Below, in pieces: positions 9,078 through 18,076 of a DNA stretch of 33,035 nt (the first letter of the stretch is position 1; every line of letters starts with the position of its first letter). Source of the DNA: Candidatus Poribacteria bacterium. Lineage in GTDB: Bacteria > Poribacteria > WGA-4E > WGA-3G. The stretch lies in assembly GCA_012270795.1 (NCBI GenBank), contig JAAXHO010000163.1, positions 1-33,035 of the forward strand. Direction: 5' to 3'. A program made the position numbers and the translations under genes. The notes beneath the pieces were generated by a model. The model searched no databases. It was not told where the DNA came from and saw only the letters and a program-made list of their open reading frames with translations.

Positions 9078-9500
9078 ATGGGAATTGAAAATAACAATCG
9101 CTGTTTTGTTTGCGGTAAGAAAAATCCGTATGGGTTGCAGGTGAATCCGGAAATCAGGGATGCTGGAGCCGAAGTTCACATAGAATGCACCCCTCCCGAA
9201 CACATGCAAGGTTGGGCAAACATTCTACACGGCGGCATCATAAGTACACTCTTGGATGAGGCGATCACCCACATTGGTATAGGTACTTATGATGGGCCTG
9301 CTGTTACAGCACAACTTGAAGTGCGTTTTCGTAAGCCAGCACCAACAGGTGTGAAACTCTTTGTTTATGCAGAGCGTACAAAAGTTTCCCGGCGTTTAAT
9401 AGAGGCAAAGGCTGAAGTTAGACTCAGCGATGACACGCTAATCGCTACTGGTGCAGGCAAAGTTATGCCGGTTGATGAGAGTTTCGCACCTACCCTTTAA
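9078..9500 (+). CDS. PaaI-type hotdog-fold thioesterase
   Basis: Predicted acyl-CoA thioesterase of the 4HBT/PaaI superfamily, 140 residues. The N-terminal CFVCGKKNPYGL stretch and the HGGIISTLLDEA motif (helix of the hotdog fold with the active-site region) are typical of this subgroup. Downstream, the strands AQLEVRFRKPAPTG and AEVRLSDDTLIATGAGKV complete the fold. The substrate is unknown. It lies between valS and nadB on the same strand with gaps of about 40 bases, so it is probably co-transcribed with them, but the neighbours do not point to a shared pathway. No SD is seen before the ATG. Confidence 0.85.
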   Translation: MGIENNNRCFVCGKKNPYGLQVNPEIRDAGAEVHIECTPPEHMQGWANILHGGIISTLLDEAITHIGIGTYDGPAVTAQLEVRFRKPAPTGVKLFVYAERTKVSRRLIEAKAEVRLSDDTLIATGAGKVMPVDESFAPTL

Positions 9501-9539
9501 TGCAATAGACGTGAATGCTGAAAGGCTTGCAGCATATTT

Positions 9540-11222
9540 ATGAATACAGAAACAGATTTTTCTACGCTGAATTCAGAAGCGAGTTCAGATTGGTCTACAG
9601 ATGTCTTAATAATTGGAAGTGGTGCTGCGGGGCTGCGTGCTGCGCTTGCTGCAAGTGAAAGTACTGATGTCACATTAATCACAAAAACAACCCTTAAAGA
9701 GAGTAATACTCTCTACGCGCAAGGTGGTATTGCCGTTGCTATGAACGTTGATGACACTGTTGACCTGCATGTAAAAGATACATGTAGTGCAGGGTGTGGT
9801 TTATGTGATATTCAGGTCGTAGAAACAATGGTTGCAGAAGGCATTCCACGTGTGAATGAATTGTTGGAATGGGGTGCTGACTTTGATTGGGAAGGAACAC
9901 TTCCTCGTTTCACACAGGAAGCCGCACATAGTCGCAGAAGAATCGTTCACAAAGGGGATGCCACAGGTCGTGAAACAACGGATGTTCTTGTTCAACGCGT
10001 ATTGAATACAGAACGTATCCAAGTGATATCAAATGCTTTTGCGGTTGATCTCCTAACAGATGCAGTATCCTCTACTGATGATAATAGTACTACATGTTAT
10101 GGTGTATCTGCCATCATAGAGGGGCAACTCAAATACCTTTATGCCAAAGCAACGATTCTTGCAACGGGTGGACTTGGTCGTCTCTATCCGTGTACGTCTA
10201 ACCCGGAGGTCGCCACTGGCGATGGTTTTGCTGCAGCTTGGCGTGCGGGTTGTGAATTGATAGATATGGAGTTTGTCCAGTTCCACCCGACGACGCTTTT
10301 CCTTGACGGTGCGCCAAGTTTTCTCATCTCAGAGGCAGTCCGGGGAGAAGGTGGACGATTGATCAACATTCGTGGTGAACGTTTCATGGACAAATACCAT
10401 GAAAAGGGTGAACTTGCCCCTCGCGATGTCGTCAGTAGAGCCATCCAAAATGAGATGTTTCAGACAGACTTCCCTTGTGTATATCTTGATATAACGCACA
10501 AACCCGCAGATTTCATTCAAGAACGTTTCCCTACAATCTTTGCCACAACAAAACGCTACGGACTTGATATAAATATAGACTTAATTCCTGTGAGGCCAGG
10601 TGCTCACTTTATGATGGGTGGAATCCGCACTAACGCGGAAACGGAAACGAATCTACGTGGACTTTATGCGTGTGGTGAGGTGGCTTGCACGGGTGTGCAC
10701 GGTGCCAACCGTTTAGCAAGTAATTCACTCTTGGAATGTCTTGTATTTGGGGTTCGTGCTGGAACGAATGCGGCATCTTATGCATCTTCGCTAACATGTG
10801 AATCCCCACCAAAAATCCAAATTGAGAAATGCGAAACCGAAGCTAACACAATCGGGTTAGGAGATGACGTAATTCTTGAACTAAAGGATGCTATTCGTGA
10901 GACACTCTGGGAAAACGTTGCGATTGAACGCTACCAAGAGGGATTAGAGCTAACCCTATCCGATCTTGAAGAGATAGGTGCAGAACTCAATCTACATCCA
11001 AGTTCATCAATGTCTATTCAGACAACGGATGTTGGTTTATGTGAAACTGTCAATATGTTGATTGTTGCATGGGTGATTACGCATGCGGCACTGACCAGAG
11101 ATGAAAGCCGCGGGGCACACTTCCGTGCGGATTTTCCTGATGAGGACGAAACGGGTTGGCAGAAACGGACTGTGATGGCACAAGACAAAGAACCTGAATT
11201 TGTCAAACTAAGGTCAAATTAG
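9540..11222 (+). CDS. nadB: L-aspartate oxidase
   Basis: FAD enzyme that oxidises L-aspartate to iminoaspartate, the first step of de novo NAD synthesis. The dinucleotide-binding motif (VLIIGSGAAGLRAALAA) lies near residues 23-39. YAQGGIAVAM, the arginine-rich HSRRRIVHKGDATGRE, EFVQFHPTTL, SEAVRGEGGRLIN and GACGEVACTGVHGANRLASNS-like segments follow in the order expected for NadB. At 560 residues it has normal length, including the C-terminal helical domain. The conserved HPTT and VHGANRLASNSL segments separate it poorly from succinate dehydrogenase flavoproteins, but the overall order and soluble context favour NadB. nadA and nadC are not in the window. Confidence 0.92.
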   Translation: MNTETDFSTLNSEASSDWSTDVLIIGSGAAGLRAALAASESTDVTLITKTTLKESNTLYAQGGIAVAMNVDDTVDLHVKDTCSAGCGLCDIQVVETMVAEGIPRVNELLEWGADFDWEGTLPRFTQEAAHSRRRIVHKGDATGRETTDVLVQRVLNTERIQVISNAFAVDLLTDAVSSTDDNSTTCYGVSAIIEGQLKYLYAKATILATGGLGRLYPCTSNPEVATGDGFAAAWRAGCELIDMEFVQFHPTTLFLDGAPSFLISEAVRGEGGRLINIRGERFMDKYHEKGELAPRDVVSRAIQNEMFQTDFPCVYLDITHKPADFIQERFPTIFATTKRYGLDINIDLIPVRPGAHFMMGGIRTNAETETNLRGLYACGEVACTGVHGANRLASNSLLECLVFGVRAGTNAASYASSLTCESPPKIQIEKCETEANTIGLGDDVILELKDAIRETLWENVAIERYQEGLELTLSDLEEIGAELNLHPSSSMSIQTTDVGLCETVNMLIVAWVITHAALTRDESRGAHFRADFPDEDETGWQKRTVMAQDKEPEFVKLRSN

Positions 11223-11248
11223 CATTCGGATTTGTGAAATTCACACCC

Positions 11249-11294
11249 TGTAGGAACGATCACCGATTCGCGAGTCTCGGAGTTCCCCCCTACA
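11249..11294. terminator. Hairpin between convergent genes nadB and slt
   Basis: TGTAGG and CCTACA flank an imperfect stem (AACGATCACCGA against TCTCGGAGTTCC). It fills the 78-base gap between two convergent genes, so a bidirectional terminator role is reasonable. It belongs to the same dispersed family as 6223-6290, so it may simply be a repeat copy that landed in a permissive place. Confidence 0.5.
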
Positions 11295-11300
11295 AGATAT

Positions 11301-13559
11301 TTATTTGTCAACAGGCAGTTGTCCTATGACTGAATTTTTTACAGGATTCTCTGGATTTCCGAATGCTGAATTCACAGCTGGTGCTTCTGATTGCCCATAG
11401 ATTTCCACATAATTGTCATAGCTATTAATGACTTTTTTGATGTGGAGTCGGGTTTCTCGGATTGTAATTTTTTCCACAAATTCATCAATGTCTTTGATGT
11501 TCTTAGATTCTAACCACCGTTTCATTCTACCCGGTCCACCGTTGTATGCGCCAGACACTAACATTGCGTCCCCATCAAACATTGAATTTAGTTCACCGAT
11601 ATATTTAGTTCCCATTCTGATGTTTACTTCGGGAATCTTGAGCATTCTTGAGTGGAATCTGGGTATTTTGAGTTGGCGTGCAAGTTCTTTGCCGGTTGAA
11701 GGCATGATTTGCATCAGACCGATTGCGCCTGCCCAACTGATTGCATCTCTTTGGTAACGGCTTTCTTCTAAGATCATAGCGTAAATTAAAGATGCGTCAA
11801 CATTGTACAACTTAGCGTATTTTTCAACGTATCTTTCATAATGTAAAGGATAGAGCTGTCTACGGAGTTGTGCCAGTTCATTACTTGCCTGATTATCAAA
11901 TGTTGTACTCAGAAGTGCTTTTTCTGCTATTGCACGTGCCATGTCATATCTTGACAAACGTTCATAACATGTTATCAGAGCGAAGTAACATTCTTTAGCA
12001 GCATCTGGTGTTTTGTCTATGTAACACGACAAAAGATAAATTGCGTCCTCATAAAGTCCGAGTTTCATCATCGTCGGTAGTTGTTCAGGCCATCTTTCAT
12101 TAACAGGTAATTCTGAATCTGGTATAGCTTTGGGTTCCAATTCAGATGTTGTGACATTGAGGATTGCCTTTGCTCTTGCGCTGTAGTACCAGTATCGGGC
12201 TTTTGCCACCTCTGCATATATTTTCTTTGCAAGTTCGAGTTTATTCTGTCGTTCGTGTATTTTTGCCATCCAAAAATGTGCACCCATTGCATAACGGTTA
12301 CCCGGGAAATTTTCTTTTAGTCCTTCAAATGCCTTATAGCTTTCTTCATACCGTTTTTCGTCAAACCGAAGCCATCCAATTTTCCAGGCTGCCCAATCTG
12401 CATATTCACTGCCAGGTGCAACATCAATTAATCTTGAATATGCATCAAGTACTGACTCAGTTTTGCCACGTTTGTCGTGGATTTGTGCGATGTCATAAAG
12501 CGCATTATCTACAAATTCGCTCCATGGATAGTTTTTGACAAAACTCTCAAGGCGATTGACAGCGGTTGTTAGGTTTCCTTTCTTCCGATAAATTTGTGCG
12601 ATTTGGTAGTGTGCACGAGTTAGGTAGTCAGATTTAGTTCCAAGTGTGATGACTGCATTGTAATTCTTCATAGCCGTATTATACCATTTTCTTGCTTGAT
12701 TACTCTGTCCCAGATGATATAACGCCCGACCTTTGATCTTTGGATCTGCACTTTTTGTCAGTGGGGTAAATTCATATACGGCGGATTTCCATTTATTTTG
12801 ATGATAAAGGACTAATCCACAATTGAGTTTATCTTCCACAGTGAGTTTTAGCGATCTGTGGTCATGGGCAAGCATTTTTAATTTACCAAGTGCATTATCA
12901 GCTATTTTATCTGATTGTTTTTCTCTTATAAGTTTTTGGTGTATTTTGAATGCTTCCGTATATTGTGCTAATCCTTCTTCACAACGAGCTAATGCATAAG
13001 TTGCTTCACGGGCATAACCGGGGTGGTCAATTACACCAACTAAGTGTTCTTTTGCTTTAGCATACTGTCTATGCTTTAAATGGAGTTCTGCTAAACTCCA
13101 TTTGACATCAATAGTATAGGAACTATTTTGATAATTTTTGACCAGATGTGCATACCATTGAATCGCCTTGGTATCATTATTCATATCCTCATACAACTTC
13201 GCGAGACGATAGTTTGCGCTGTCAGCAAGTGTATAATCCTTTGTAATTGCTTGAACATAATGCCCCACGGCTTTTGGTCGATTCCGTGATTTCTCGTAAG
13301 CATAACCCAGTACATGATGGATTTCTAGTCTTTCTAACTTAGTCAATTTTGTCTTCAGAATATTCTCTAATTTTGGTATTGCATTTTTGTAATCCCCTTT
13401 ATCTACTGCTGCAAAAGCATCCTTCCACGCAGGTTTGATGTCGTCATCTGCGTTAAGAATCGTTCCGCTTAGCAAGACCATACAGAACAATAGGAACACA
13501 CCGATTGCAAACCTGATTTCATAAGTATTTTGTGTCTCTTTAGAAAACCGCATTTTCAT
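11301..13559 (-). CDS. TPR-rich lytic murein transglycosylase (Slt-type)
   Basis: Predicted exported peptidoglycan lyase. An N-terminal membrane or signal segment (about residues 16-36) leads into many TPR-like helical pairs (about 45-560). The catalytic SLT domain (about 585-715) has the ES dyad in ILEESRYQ, GLMQIMPSTG and GAYNGGPGRM, the three classic motifs. The fold matches E. coli Slt70, although TPRs rather than the usual U domain dominate here. The start must be ATG 13559 (or the ATG two codons later), because a TAA lies immediately before it. The only strong SD (GAGGAGG, 13590-13596) is 30 bases away with a possible hairpin between (see separate entry). The gene converges with nadB. 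Confidence 0.9.
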   Translation of the reverse strand: MKMRFSKETQNTYEIRFAIGVFLLFCMVLLSGTILNADDDIKPAWKDAFAAVDKGDYKNAIPKLENILKTKLTKLERLEIHHVLGYAYEKSRNRPKAVGHYVQAITKDYTLADSANYRLAKLYEDMNNDTKAIQWYAHLVKNYQNSSYTIDVKWSLAELHLKHRQYAKAKEHLVGVIDHPGYAREATYALARCEEGLAQYTEAFKIHQKLIREKQSDKIADNALGKLKMLAHDHRSLKLTVEDKLNCGLVLYHQNKWKSAVYEFTPLTKSADPKIKGRALYHLGQSNQARKWYNTAMKNYNAVITLGTKSDYLTRAHYQIAQIYRKKGNLTTAVNRLESFVKNYPWSEFVDNALYDIAQIHDKRGKTESVLDAYSRLIDVAPGSEYADWAAWKIGWLRFDEKRYEESYKAFEGLKENFPGNRYAMGAHFWMAKIHERQNKLELAKKIYAEVAKARYWYYSARAKAILNVTTSELEPKAIPDSELPVNERWPEQLPTMMKLGLYEDAIYLLSCYIDKTPDAAKECYFALITCYERLSRYDMARAIAEKALLSTTFDNQASNELAQLRRQLYPLHYERYVEKYAKLYNVDASLIYAMILEESRYQRDAISWAGAIGLMQIMPSTGKELARQLKIPRFHSRMLKIPEVNIRMGTKYIGELNSMFDGDAMLVSGAYNGGPGRMKRWLESKNIKDIDEFVEKITIRETRLHIKKVINSYDNYVEIYGQSEAPAVNSAFGNPENPVKNSVIGQLPVDK

Positions 13560-13596
13560 TTATTAGCGTGAACGTAACTACACGCCTTTCCTCCTC
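13560..13596 (-). promoter_or_regulatory. Distant SD with a stem-loop before the slt start
   Basis: On the minus strand, GAGGAGG (13596-13590) is followed by GCGTG (13585-13581), a 10-base loop and CACGC (13570-13566), then six bases and ATG. If the 5-bp stem forms, the effective SD-to-ATG distance falls from 30 to about 10 bases. A GTG-TAG start-stop pair also overlaps the stem. This is a structural reading only. Confidence 0.4.
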
Positions 13597-13757
13597 AATA
13601 CATAAAGACTATGAACGATATAATAATGTAAAAAGCCTTGTTTTTGTGCGGTGTGAAAGTATGAATCACACCAAATTACATATTTTAACGTAACTTATTA
13701 GCAAAAAGCAACAAAATTTTGGTTAATTTCAAATAATGTTTGTTTTTTTACGTAATA

Positions 13758-15992
13758 TCATTTTGAAGGAATATCCCAAAGCAGAATAGTTCCGGTGTTG
13801 TCCCCTTGAATATCTCCACCCCCAATACTTGCGAGAGTTTTTCCATCAGGTGTAAATTTTAAACCGCTAATAAAAAATCCGTGTCCATTATATGTGGTAA
13901 GGAGTTGCCCACTCGCTAAATCCCAAAGAGATATTCTTCCAGATGCATCTCCACATGCAAGAAGTTTCCCATTTGGAGAAAATGCTAACCTACTCACTGT
14001 GGCATCATGCTTAAGAATGTTTTGTGGACGATTATTCGGAATTTCCCACAGATGCACGACTTTATTTTGTAACGCAGCTGCGAGTGTTTTTCCATCAGAT
14101 GAGAACGTTAAAGCATAAATGCGAGATTCATTTAATCCGAATGCTCCTAACACACTTTCTTGCAAATTCTTAGCGGTTTTGATTTTAACCTGTTTTCGTG
14201 TTTGGGTATCCCATAGATCTATTGCATCTTCTGATCCGACAGCAAGGATGTTTCCATCGGGTGACAAAGCCGACACAACAACACGTTTCCCGACTTTTGG
14301 AAACGTATTTATAAGTTTTTTGTTATGAATATCCCACACCTCAATCCCCGCATGTGTTTCGATCGCCAACTTTTCTCCATAAGGAGTCAACACAGATTTA
14401 TTATGAAGGGCGATAACTTTTCCATTGTCAAAAGAAGTGAAGGAACGATCACGGAATACATCTTTGATAGTAAAAACATTCATCTGTTCTCCAGTAGCAA
14501 TATCCCAAACTCTGATTTCACTCTCGCTTTTACTCATAATGCGTTCTCCGATAAGAAAGGCATTATCTTTCGTAATAGCTAAGCTGCTGATACTATTTGT
14601 AATTGATTTCCACTTTTTGTGGTTGTTAGCATTCCATATTTGAATTTGACTGCCGACATCTCCTCCGCTTACAAGATACTTGCCATCGTGCGAAAATGCT
14701 ATTGTCGTGAACGGATTGTTATAACCTGTGATAAGGGCACGTAGCTGCATAGTGTCTTGTGTATCCCGCAGAGCAACAACCCCGTTTCTATCAGCTGTGA
14801 CAAGGATTGTACCGTCATGGGATAATAGAAGATGTTCTGGAGAGTTCTCTAACCATTCTATGACTTGAGTGTGTTTTGCGATTTCCTGTTGTGTAGCAAT
14901 GTTCCATATTTTATAGCCATCATTGTCTATAATTATGAGTGTTTTTCCATCTCCCGAAAACTTTATTTTGACATCTTTTGGAAACTCAGCGATTTTGCGC
15001 CGAGATGGGACATCCCAGAGAGCAGAACCTTTGTCGTCGAGAATAGCCAATGTTTTTCCATCCCCTGAAAATGTAACCTCTATTCCCCATTGAAGCACAG
15101 CAAGTTGTTTTCCCGTGCTAACGTCCCATATTTCTGTTGGACCTCCCTGACCTTCCGAACCACCCTTAAGTGCGCGCCGATAGTTTGCAGTACTCACGAG
15201 GGTTTTGCCATCGGGTGCAAAGTTTAAGGAGTTCACCCATTTTATATAAGGAGCTCCATCCTTTACATCCGGATCGTGATAATAGGGCCGTGACGATTGA
15301 ATCGGTAAAGATTCACTATCATACGTGTGAGATACAAGTTGACTTATTTCATCATTATTCTTACCGCTTCGGAGACTGATTGAACCATCCTTTTTCCCAG
15401 CACCAATAATATAATCACCCTTTTCATCAACATAGGCATCAGCTGCACGTAGCCAGGTTCTATAAGTTTTAGGATCGAGTTTGGGTAGATTGGGATTGAA
15501 GGTAGTTATCTGTTTTCCAGTAGAAACGTTCAATAACCATATAACATCTGACCGATTCTGAACTATGATGATTTTGCTATCAGGTGAGAATTTCAAGGAT
15601 GTGAAAGGTCCTTCAGGTGTATCCATTTTCAACCTAAGTTCACCCGTATCACTATTCCAAAAGTGTATCGTCTTGTCATAACGACTGATTGCAAGTATCC
15701 TGCTATCAGGAGAAAATACTATCTGGGAAGCAAACTGTGGATCAAATTTTATCAGTGGGGTGTTTTGTGCGTTTGTACTTACATCATAAAGCCATACCCC
15801 CGCATAACTGGAAATAGCCAACCGTTTATTATCTGGGGACAGTTGCACGTCAATGATTGCCCCTTTTCCAAGACGTGCTTTAGCACCATCAGGTAAATGC
15901 ATTTGCGTGTAATCTTGGGCAGGTATGCTTGGTAAATGAGATATAAACAGAACCAACAATACCAATATAGTTAAAATGGGTTTTGTTTTCAT
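13758..15992 (-). CDS. Exported WD40 repeat protein (about 14 blades)
   Basis: An N-terminal signal peptide (MKTKPILTILVLLVLFISHL, cleavage near SIPA/QD) precedes nothing but WD40-type repeats. I count about 14 units with the pattern FSPDGKTLA...IxLWDxxTGK, for example near the N-terminus (LSPDNKRLAISSYAGVWLYD) and the C-terminus (FSPNGKLLACGDASGRISLWD). Fourteen blades would make two seven-bladed propellers. No enzyme or anchor domain is present, so a binding or scaffold role outside the cytoplasm is likely. The partner is unknown. The ATG has GAGG about 10 bases upstream. Exported WD40 proteins are unusual in most bacteria but reported as abundant in some sponge-associated lineages. The preceding 198-base gap shows no gene. 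Confidence 0.85.
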   Translation of the reverse strand: MKTKPILTILVLLVLFISHLPSIPAQDYTQMHLPDGAKARLGKGAIIDVQLSPDNKRLAISSYAGVWLYDVSTNAQNTPLIKFDPQFASQIVFSPDSRILAISRYDKTIHFWNSDTGELRLKMDTPEGPFTSLKFSPDSKIIIVQNRSDVIWLLNVSTGKQITTFNPNLPKLDPKTYRTWLRAADAYVDEKGDYIIGAGKKDGSISLRSGKNNDEISQLVSHTYDSESLPIQSSRPYYHDPDVKDGAPYIKWVNSLNFAPDGKTLVSTANYRRALKGGSEGQGGPTEIWDVSTGKQLAVLQWGIEVTFSGDGKTLAILDDKGSALWDVPSRRKIAEFPKDVKIKFSGDGKTLIIIDNDGYKIWNIATQQEIAKHTQVIEWLENSPEHLLLSHDGTILVTADRNGVVALRDTQDTMQLRALITGYNNPFTTIAFSHDGKYLVSGGDVGSQIQIWNANNHKKWKSITNSISSLAITKDNAFLIGERIMSKSESEIRVWDIATGEQMNVFTIKDVFRDRSFTSFDNGKVIALHNKSVLTPYGEKLAIETHAGIEVWDIHNKKLINTFPKVGKRVVVSALSPDGNILAVGSEDAIDLWDTQTRKQVKIKTAKNLQESVLGAFGLNESRIYALTFSSDGKTLAAALQNKVVHLWEIPNNRPQNILKHDATVSRLAFSPNGKLLACGDASGRISLWDLASGQLLTTYNGHGFFISGLKFTPDGKTLASIGGGDIQGDNTGTILLWDIPSK

Positions 15993-16013
15993 TTTGTAAA
16001 TTCCTCTATTGTT

Positions 16014-16141
16014 AACCTAAGTTGCTACCTATTATTTGTTGGAGGGGTTTCTAACCTCGATTTCTTGAGCAAAAACCAGTCTAATCGGGTTTAGAAACCT
16101 CTCCAACAAGAGTACTCAAAAGTAGGTGGCAACTTAGGTTA
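16014..16141. repeat. Concentric inverted repeat, GGGGTTTCTAACC family
   Basis: Inner arms TTGTTGGAGGGGTTTCTAAC (from 16037) and its complement (to 16109) enclose a loop of about 20 bases. Outer arms (about 16014-16034 and 16121-16141, around ACCTAAGTTGC and GCAACTTAGGT) are also complementary to each other, but differ from the outer arms of other copies. The element fills the gap between the WD40 gene and cydB. Confidence 0.8.
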
Positions 16142-16160
16142 TTTTTAGTCAAAAATTTAT

Positions 16161-17177
16161 TCACGAACCTGTTTTTGTTGTTCCCTTAAAAACGGCATAT
16201 AGGTACCAAAAAGCGGGTATCAGTATTATTGCCCCTACAGCAATCACGACTAACACTGGTTTTAGTGCAGATGTGGAAGCAGCAGCATTAGAAAATGTTA
16301 GGTCAGGAGAAACAATATTTGGATACTGAGCAAATCCCCACCCTAAAATTATTAGAACTACTTGTAATGGAACAAGGATACGTGTAAGCTGGTAATATCG
16401 CATCCAAATCGTGCCTATTGCGCTGATTGCTACGACACCGGTCAAGATATGAAACGGTATTGCCCAAACGCTATTTCCCAAACCGCTTCGTATGGGAGGT
16501 GCACCGTTTTCGGACAATAGAAAACTGATACCTGCCATGACACCCACCCCTACAGCAGCAACAAGTGCACGTATTCGAAAATCTTCTTGTAATTCAGAAT
16601 TGTCAGTTTCCAGTGTTAGATAAACTGCAGCGAGTAACGCACAAAGTGTCAGCGTGAAAAAACCGATAGCGAACGGAAATGGTGCGAACCAAGAAGAGAA
16701 AAAGTCGGTTTCTACTAATCCGGTATCCAGATCAATATAAATTGTGCCTGATGCGACTGCTCCTAAAGTAACGCCTAACATAATGGGTGTGATGATGCTT
16801 CCAATAGCAAAGACAAGACTCCATCGTTGATGGGTTGTCTCAGATTGGTCATCGTAAGTGCGAAATACAAAGGAGGTGCCGCGTAGAACAATCCCGATCA
16901 GCATAAAAGTCAATGGGATGTGCAAAGCTGTACCGATGGCAGCGAATGCGACTGGAAACGCGACGAAAAGCAGAACAATAATTACGATCAACCATACATG
17001 GTTTGCTTCCCAAATTGGTCCGATTGCGTGTGATATAAGGTCGCGTTGTTCTCTTGCGCGTGGTCCCGTAGCGAACAGGTCCCAGATACCGCCTCCAAAG
17101 TCGGCACCTCCAGTCAACATATATATTATCAAAGATGCTAACATCACACCTGCGATCCAAATTTCAGGTCCTATCAT
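16161..17177 (-). CDS. cydB: Cytochrome bd-type quinol oxidase subunit II
   Basis: Membrane subunit of the cytochrome bd terminal oxidase, which reduces oxygen with quinol. The N-terminus (IWIAGVMLASLIIYMLTGGADFGGGIWDL) and the HAIGPIWEANHVWLI stretch are hallmarks of CydB, followed by about eight or nine hydrophobic segments. I start at the ATG at 17177 (MIGPEIW...), which gives 338 residues. The frame from 17216 would add 13 residues not seen in the family. A weak GTGG lies upstream. cydA, which carries all the hemes and normally sits next door, is absent: the upstream neighbour is a decayed insertion element and the downstream one a WD40 gene. Either cydA is elsewhere or the element separated the pair. 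Confidence 0.9.
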   Translation of the reverse strand: MIGPEIWIAGVMLASLIIYMLTGGADFGGGIWDLFATGPRAREQRDLISHAIGPIWEANHVWLIVIIVLLFVAFPVAFAAIGTALHIPLTFMLIGIVLRGTSFVFRTYDDQSETTHQRWSLVFAIGSIITPIMLGVTLGAVASGTIYIDLDTGLVETDFFSSWFAPFPFAIGFFTLTLCALLAAVYLTLETDNSELQEDFRIRALVAAVGVGVMAGISFLLSENGAPPIRSGLGNSVWAIPFHILTGVVAISAIGTIWMRYYQLTRILVPLQVVLIILGWGFAQYPNIVSPDLTFSNAAASTSALKPVLVVIAVGAIILIPAFWYLYAVFKGTTKTGS

Positions 17178-17355
17178 AGTTTTCACCACTTTTGTAAATA
17201 TCAAGTGCAATTCCAAGGGTGTGTAAGTTTTGGTTACTTGTCTGAACCAGGATTTTCAGGCTTACCAGATTACCAAGATAAGAGTTTGAGTTATCAACTG
17301 TTCTTGTTTGAAGTTAGACCTGTCCGAGATTACGGATACACATAAGGTTCAATCA

Positions 17356-17728
17356 TTAGAAAACACTTTTGCTAAGCGAAATCCTGAAAATCGGAAACAG
17401 CTGTCTTGACTTTTCTGTAAAGCCTAACTTGAATACCTCACATGCTTTTTCGTTGTTTTCATGACTTTTGCGGGGCACCTTAAGTTTAGCATTCCATTTA
17501 TAGCGAACTAACGCATAAACAGCGGGATAACTCATTTTGACTTCGGTGAACGCCAATCGTCTCTGCTGCTTGTTGACGCGTTTTTACCTGACCACTGCGA
17601 TATAGATATAGCATAGTGCGTCTTTGTTTTTGATAACCTTTAAGTGATTTTCTTGTCAAACTTTTCAACTCTGAAATACTTTCCGTAATCTGCGGAATTT
17701 TGATATTCATTGATTTCAAATCTCTCAT
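17356..17728 (-). pseudogene. IS630-type transposase remnant, deleted and frameshifted
   Basis: One frame (17498-17728, probably from the ATG at 17710) reads an N-terminal HTH: SELKSLTRKSLKGYQKQRR then SGQVKTRQQAAETIGVHRS. It then runs into nonsense. A second frame (17356-17556) picks up later family sequence: MSYPAVYALVRYKWNAKL and KVPRKSHENNEKACEVFK. In intact IS630-like proteins the two stretches are separated by about 50 residues, so an internal deletion with a frame change joined them. The DDE catalytic domain is absent. The fragment lies between the inverted repeats of the element and cannot be active. Confidence 0.75.
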
Positions 17729-17783
17729 CTATAGAATATAAGAATAGTTTAGCAGAAATAGAAAAAAATTAAAAGGAAGAATA

Positions 17784-18076
17784 GGGTGTGTAAAGTTTTT
17801 GGCATGAATTGGGAGTAAAGTTTTTGTATGTGTCTGAACCAGGATTTTCAGGATTTTCAGGATTTTCAGATTTCCAAATCAACGGTATGAATGCCTTTTG
17901 GCATTCCCCGGGATTAGAGTCTGATGCTGTTGAGTTCTATTTCAATAGAGACTGCTTTGGCTGTATACAAAAGACGTTTCGCCTAAGTGTGGAACTTAAT
18001 GATCAAACTCCAATCCTGGAAATCTGGTAATCCTGCAAATCCTGGTTCAGACACATATAAAAACTTTACACACCCC
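17784..18076. mobile_element. MITE-like element of about 290 bases
   Basis: The left end (GGGTGTGTAAAGTTTTT, then TGTCTGAACCAGGATT) and the right end are inverted copies. The left end carries an extra stretch of about 25 bases between the two motifs, with a duplicated TAAAGTTTTT. Inside are a GGATTTTCA tandem run and a GAATGCC-TTTT-GGCATTC hairpin (17889-17906). No protein is likely; a 73-codon frame inside merely translates the repeats. The internal hairpin family also occurs outside this element, so it may be a nested insertion. Confidence 0.65.

Larger units (their letters stand above)
17217..18076. mobile_element. Decayed IS630-type element with terminal inverted repeats
   Basis: GGGTGTGTAAG (17217-17227), followed by TGTCTGAACCAGGATTTTCA, faces its inverted partner (TGAACC complement, then AAAACTTTACACACCC, to 18076) at the right end. 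Between them lie a broken transposase (17356-17728) and a second, internal copy of the left end (17784-17800). The arrangement looks like an IS630-type element of about 860 bases with a later internal or nested copy. Ends are inferred from the repeat match; a TA target duplication could not be assigned. Confidence 0.55.

Noticed and set aside
17809-18030. 73-codon frame with FSGFSGFSDF repeats
   Set aside because: It translates the GGATTTTCA repeat and hairpin inside the MITE-like element; no start signals or protein-like composition.
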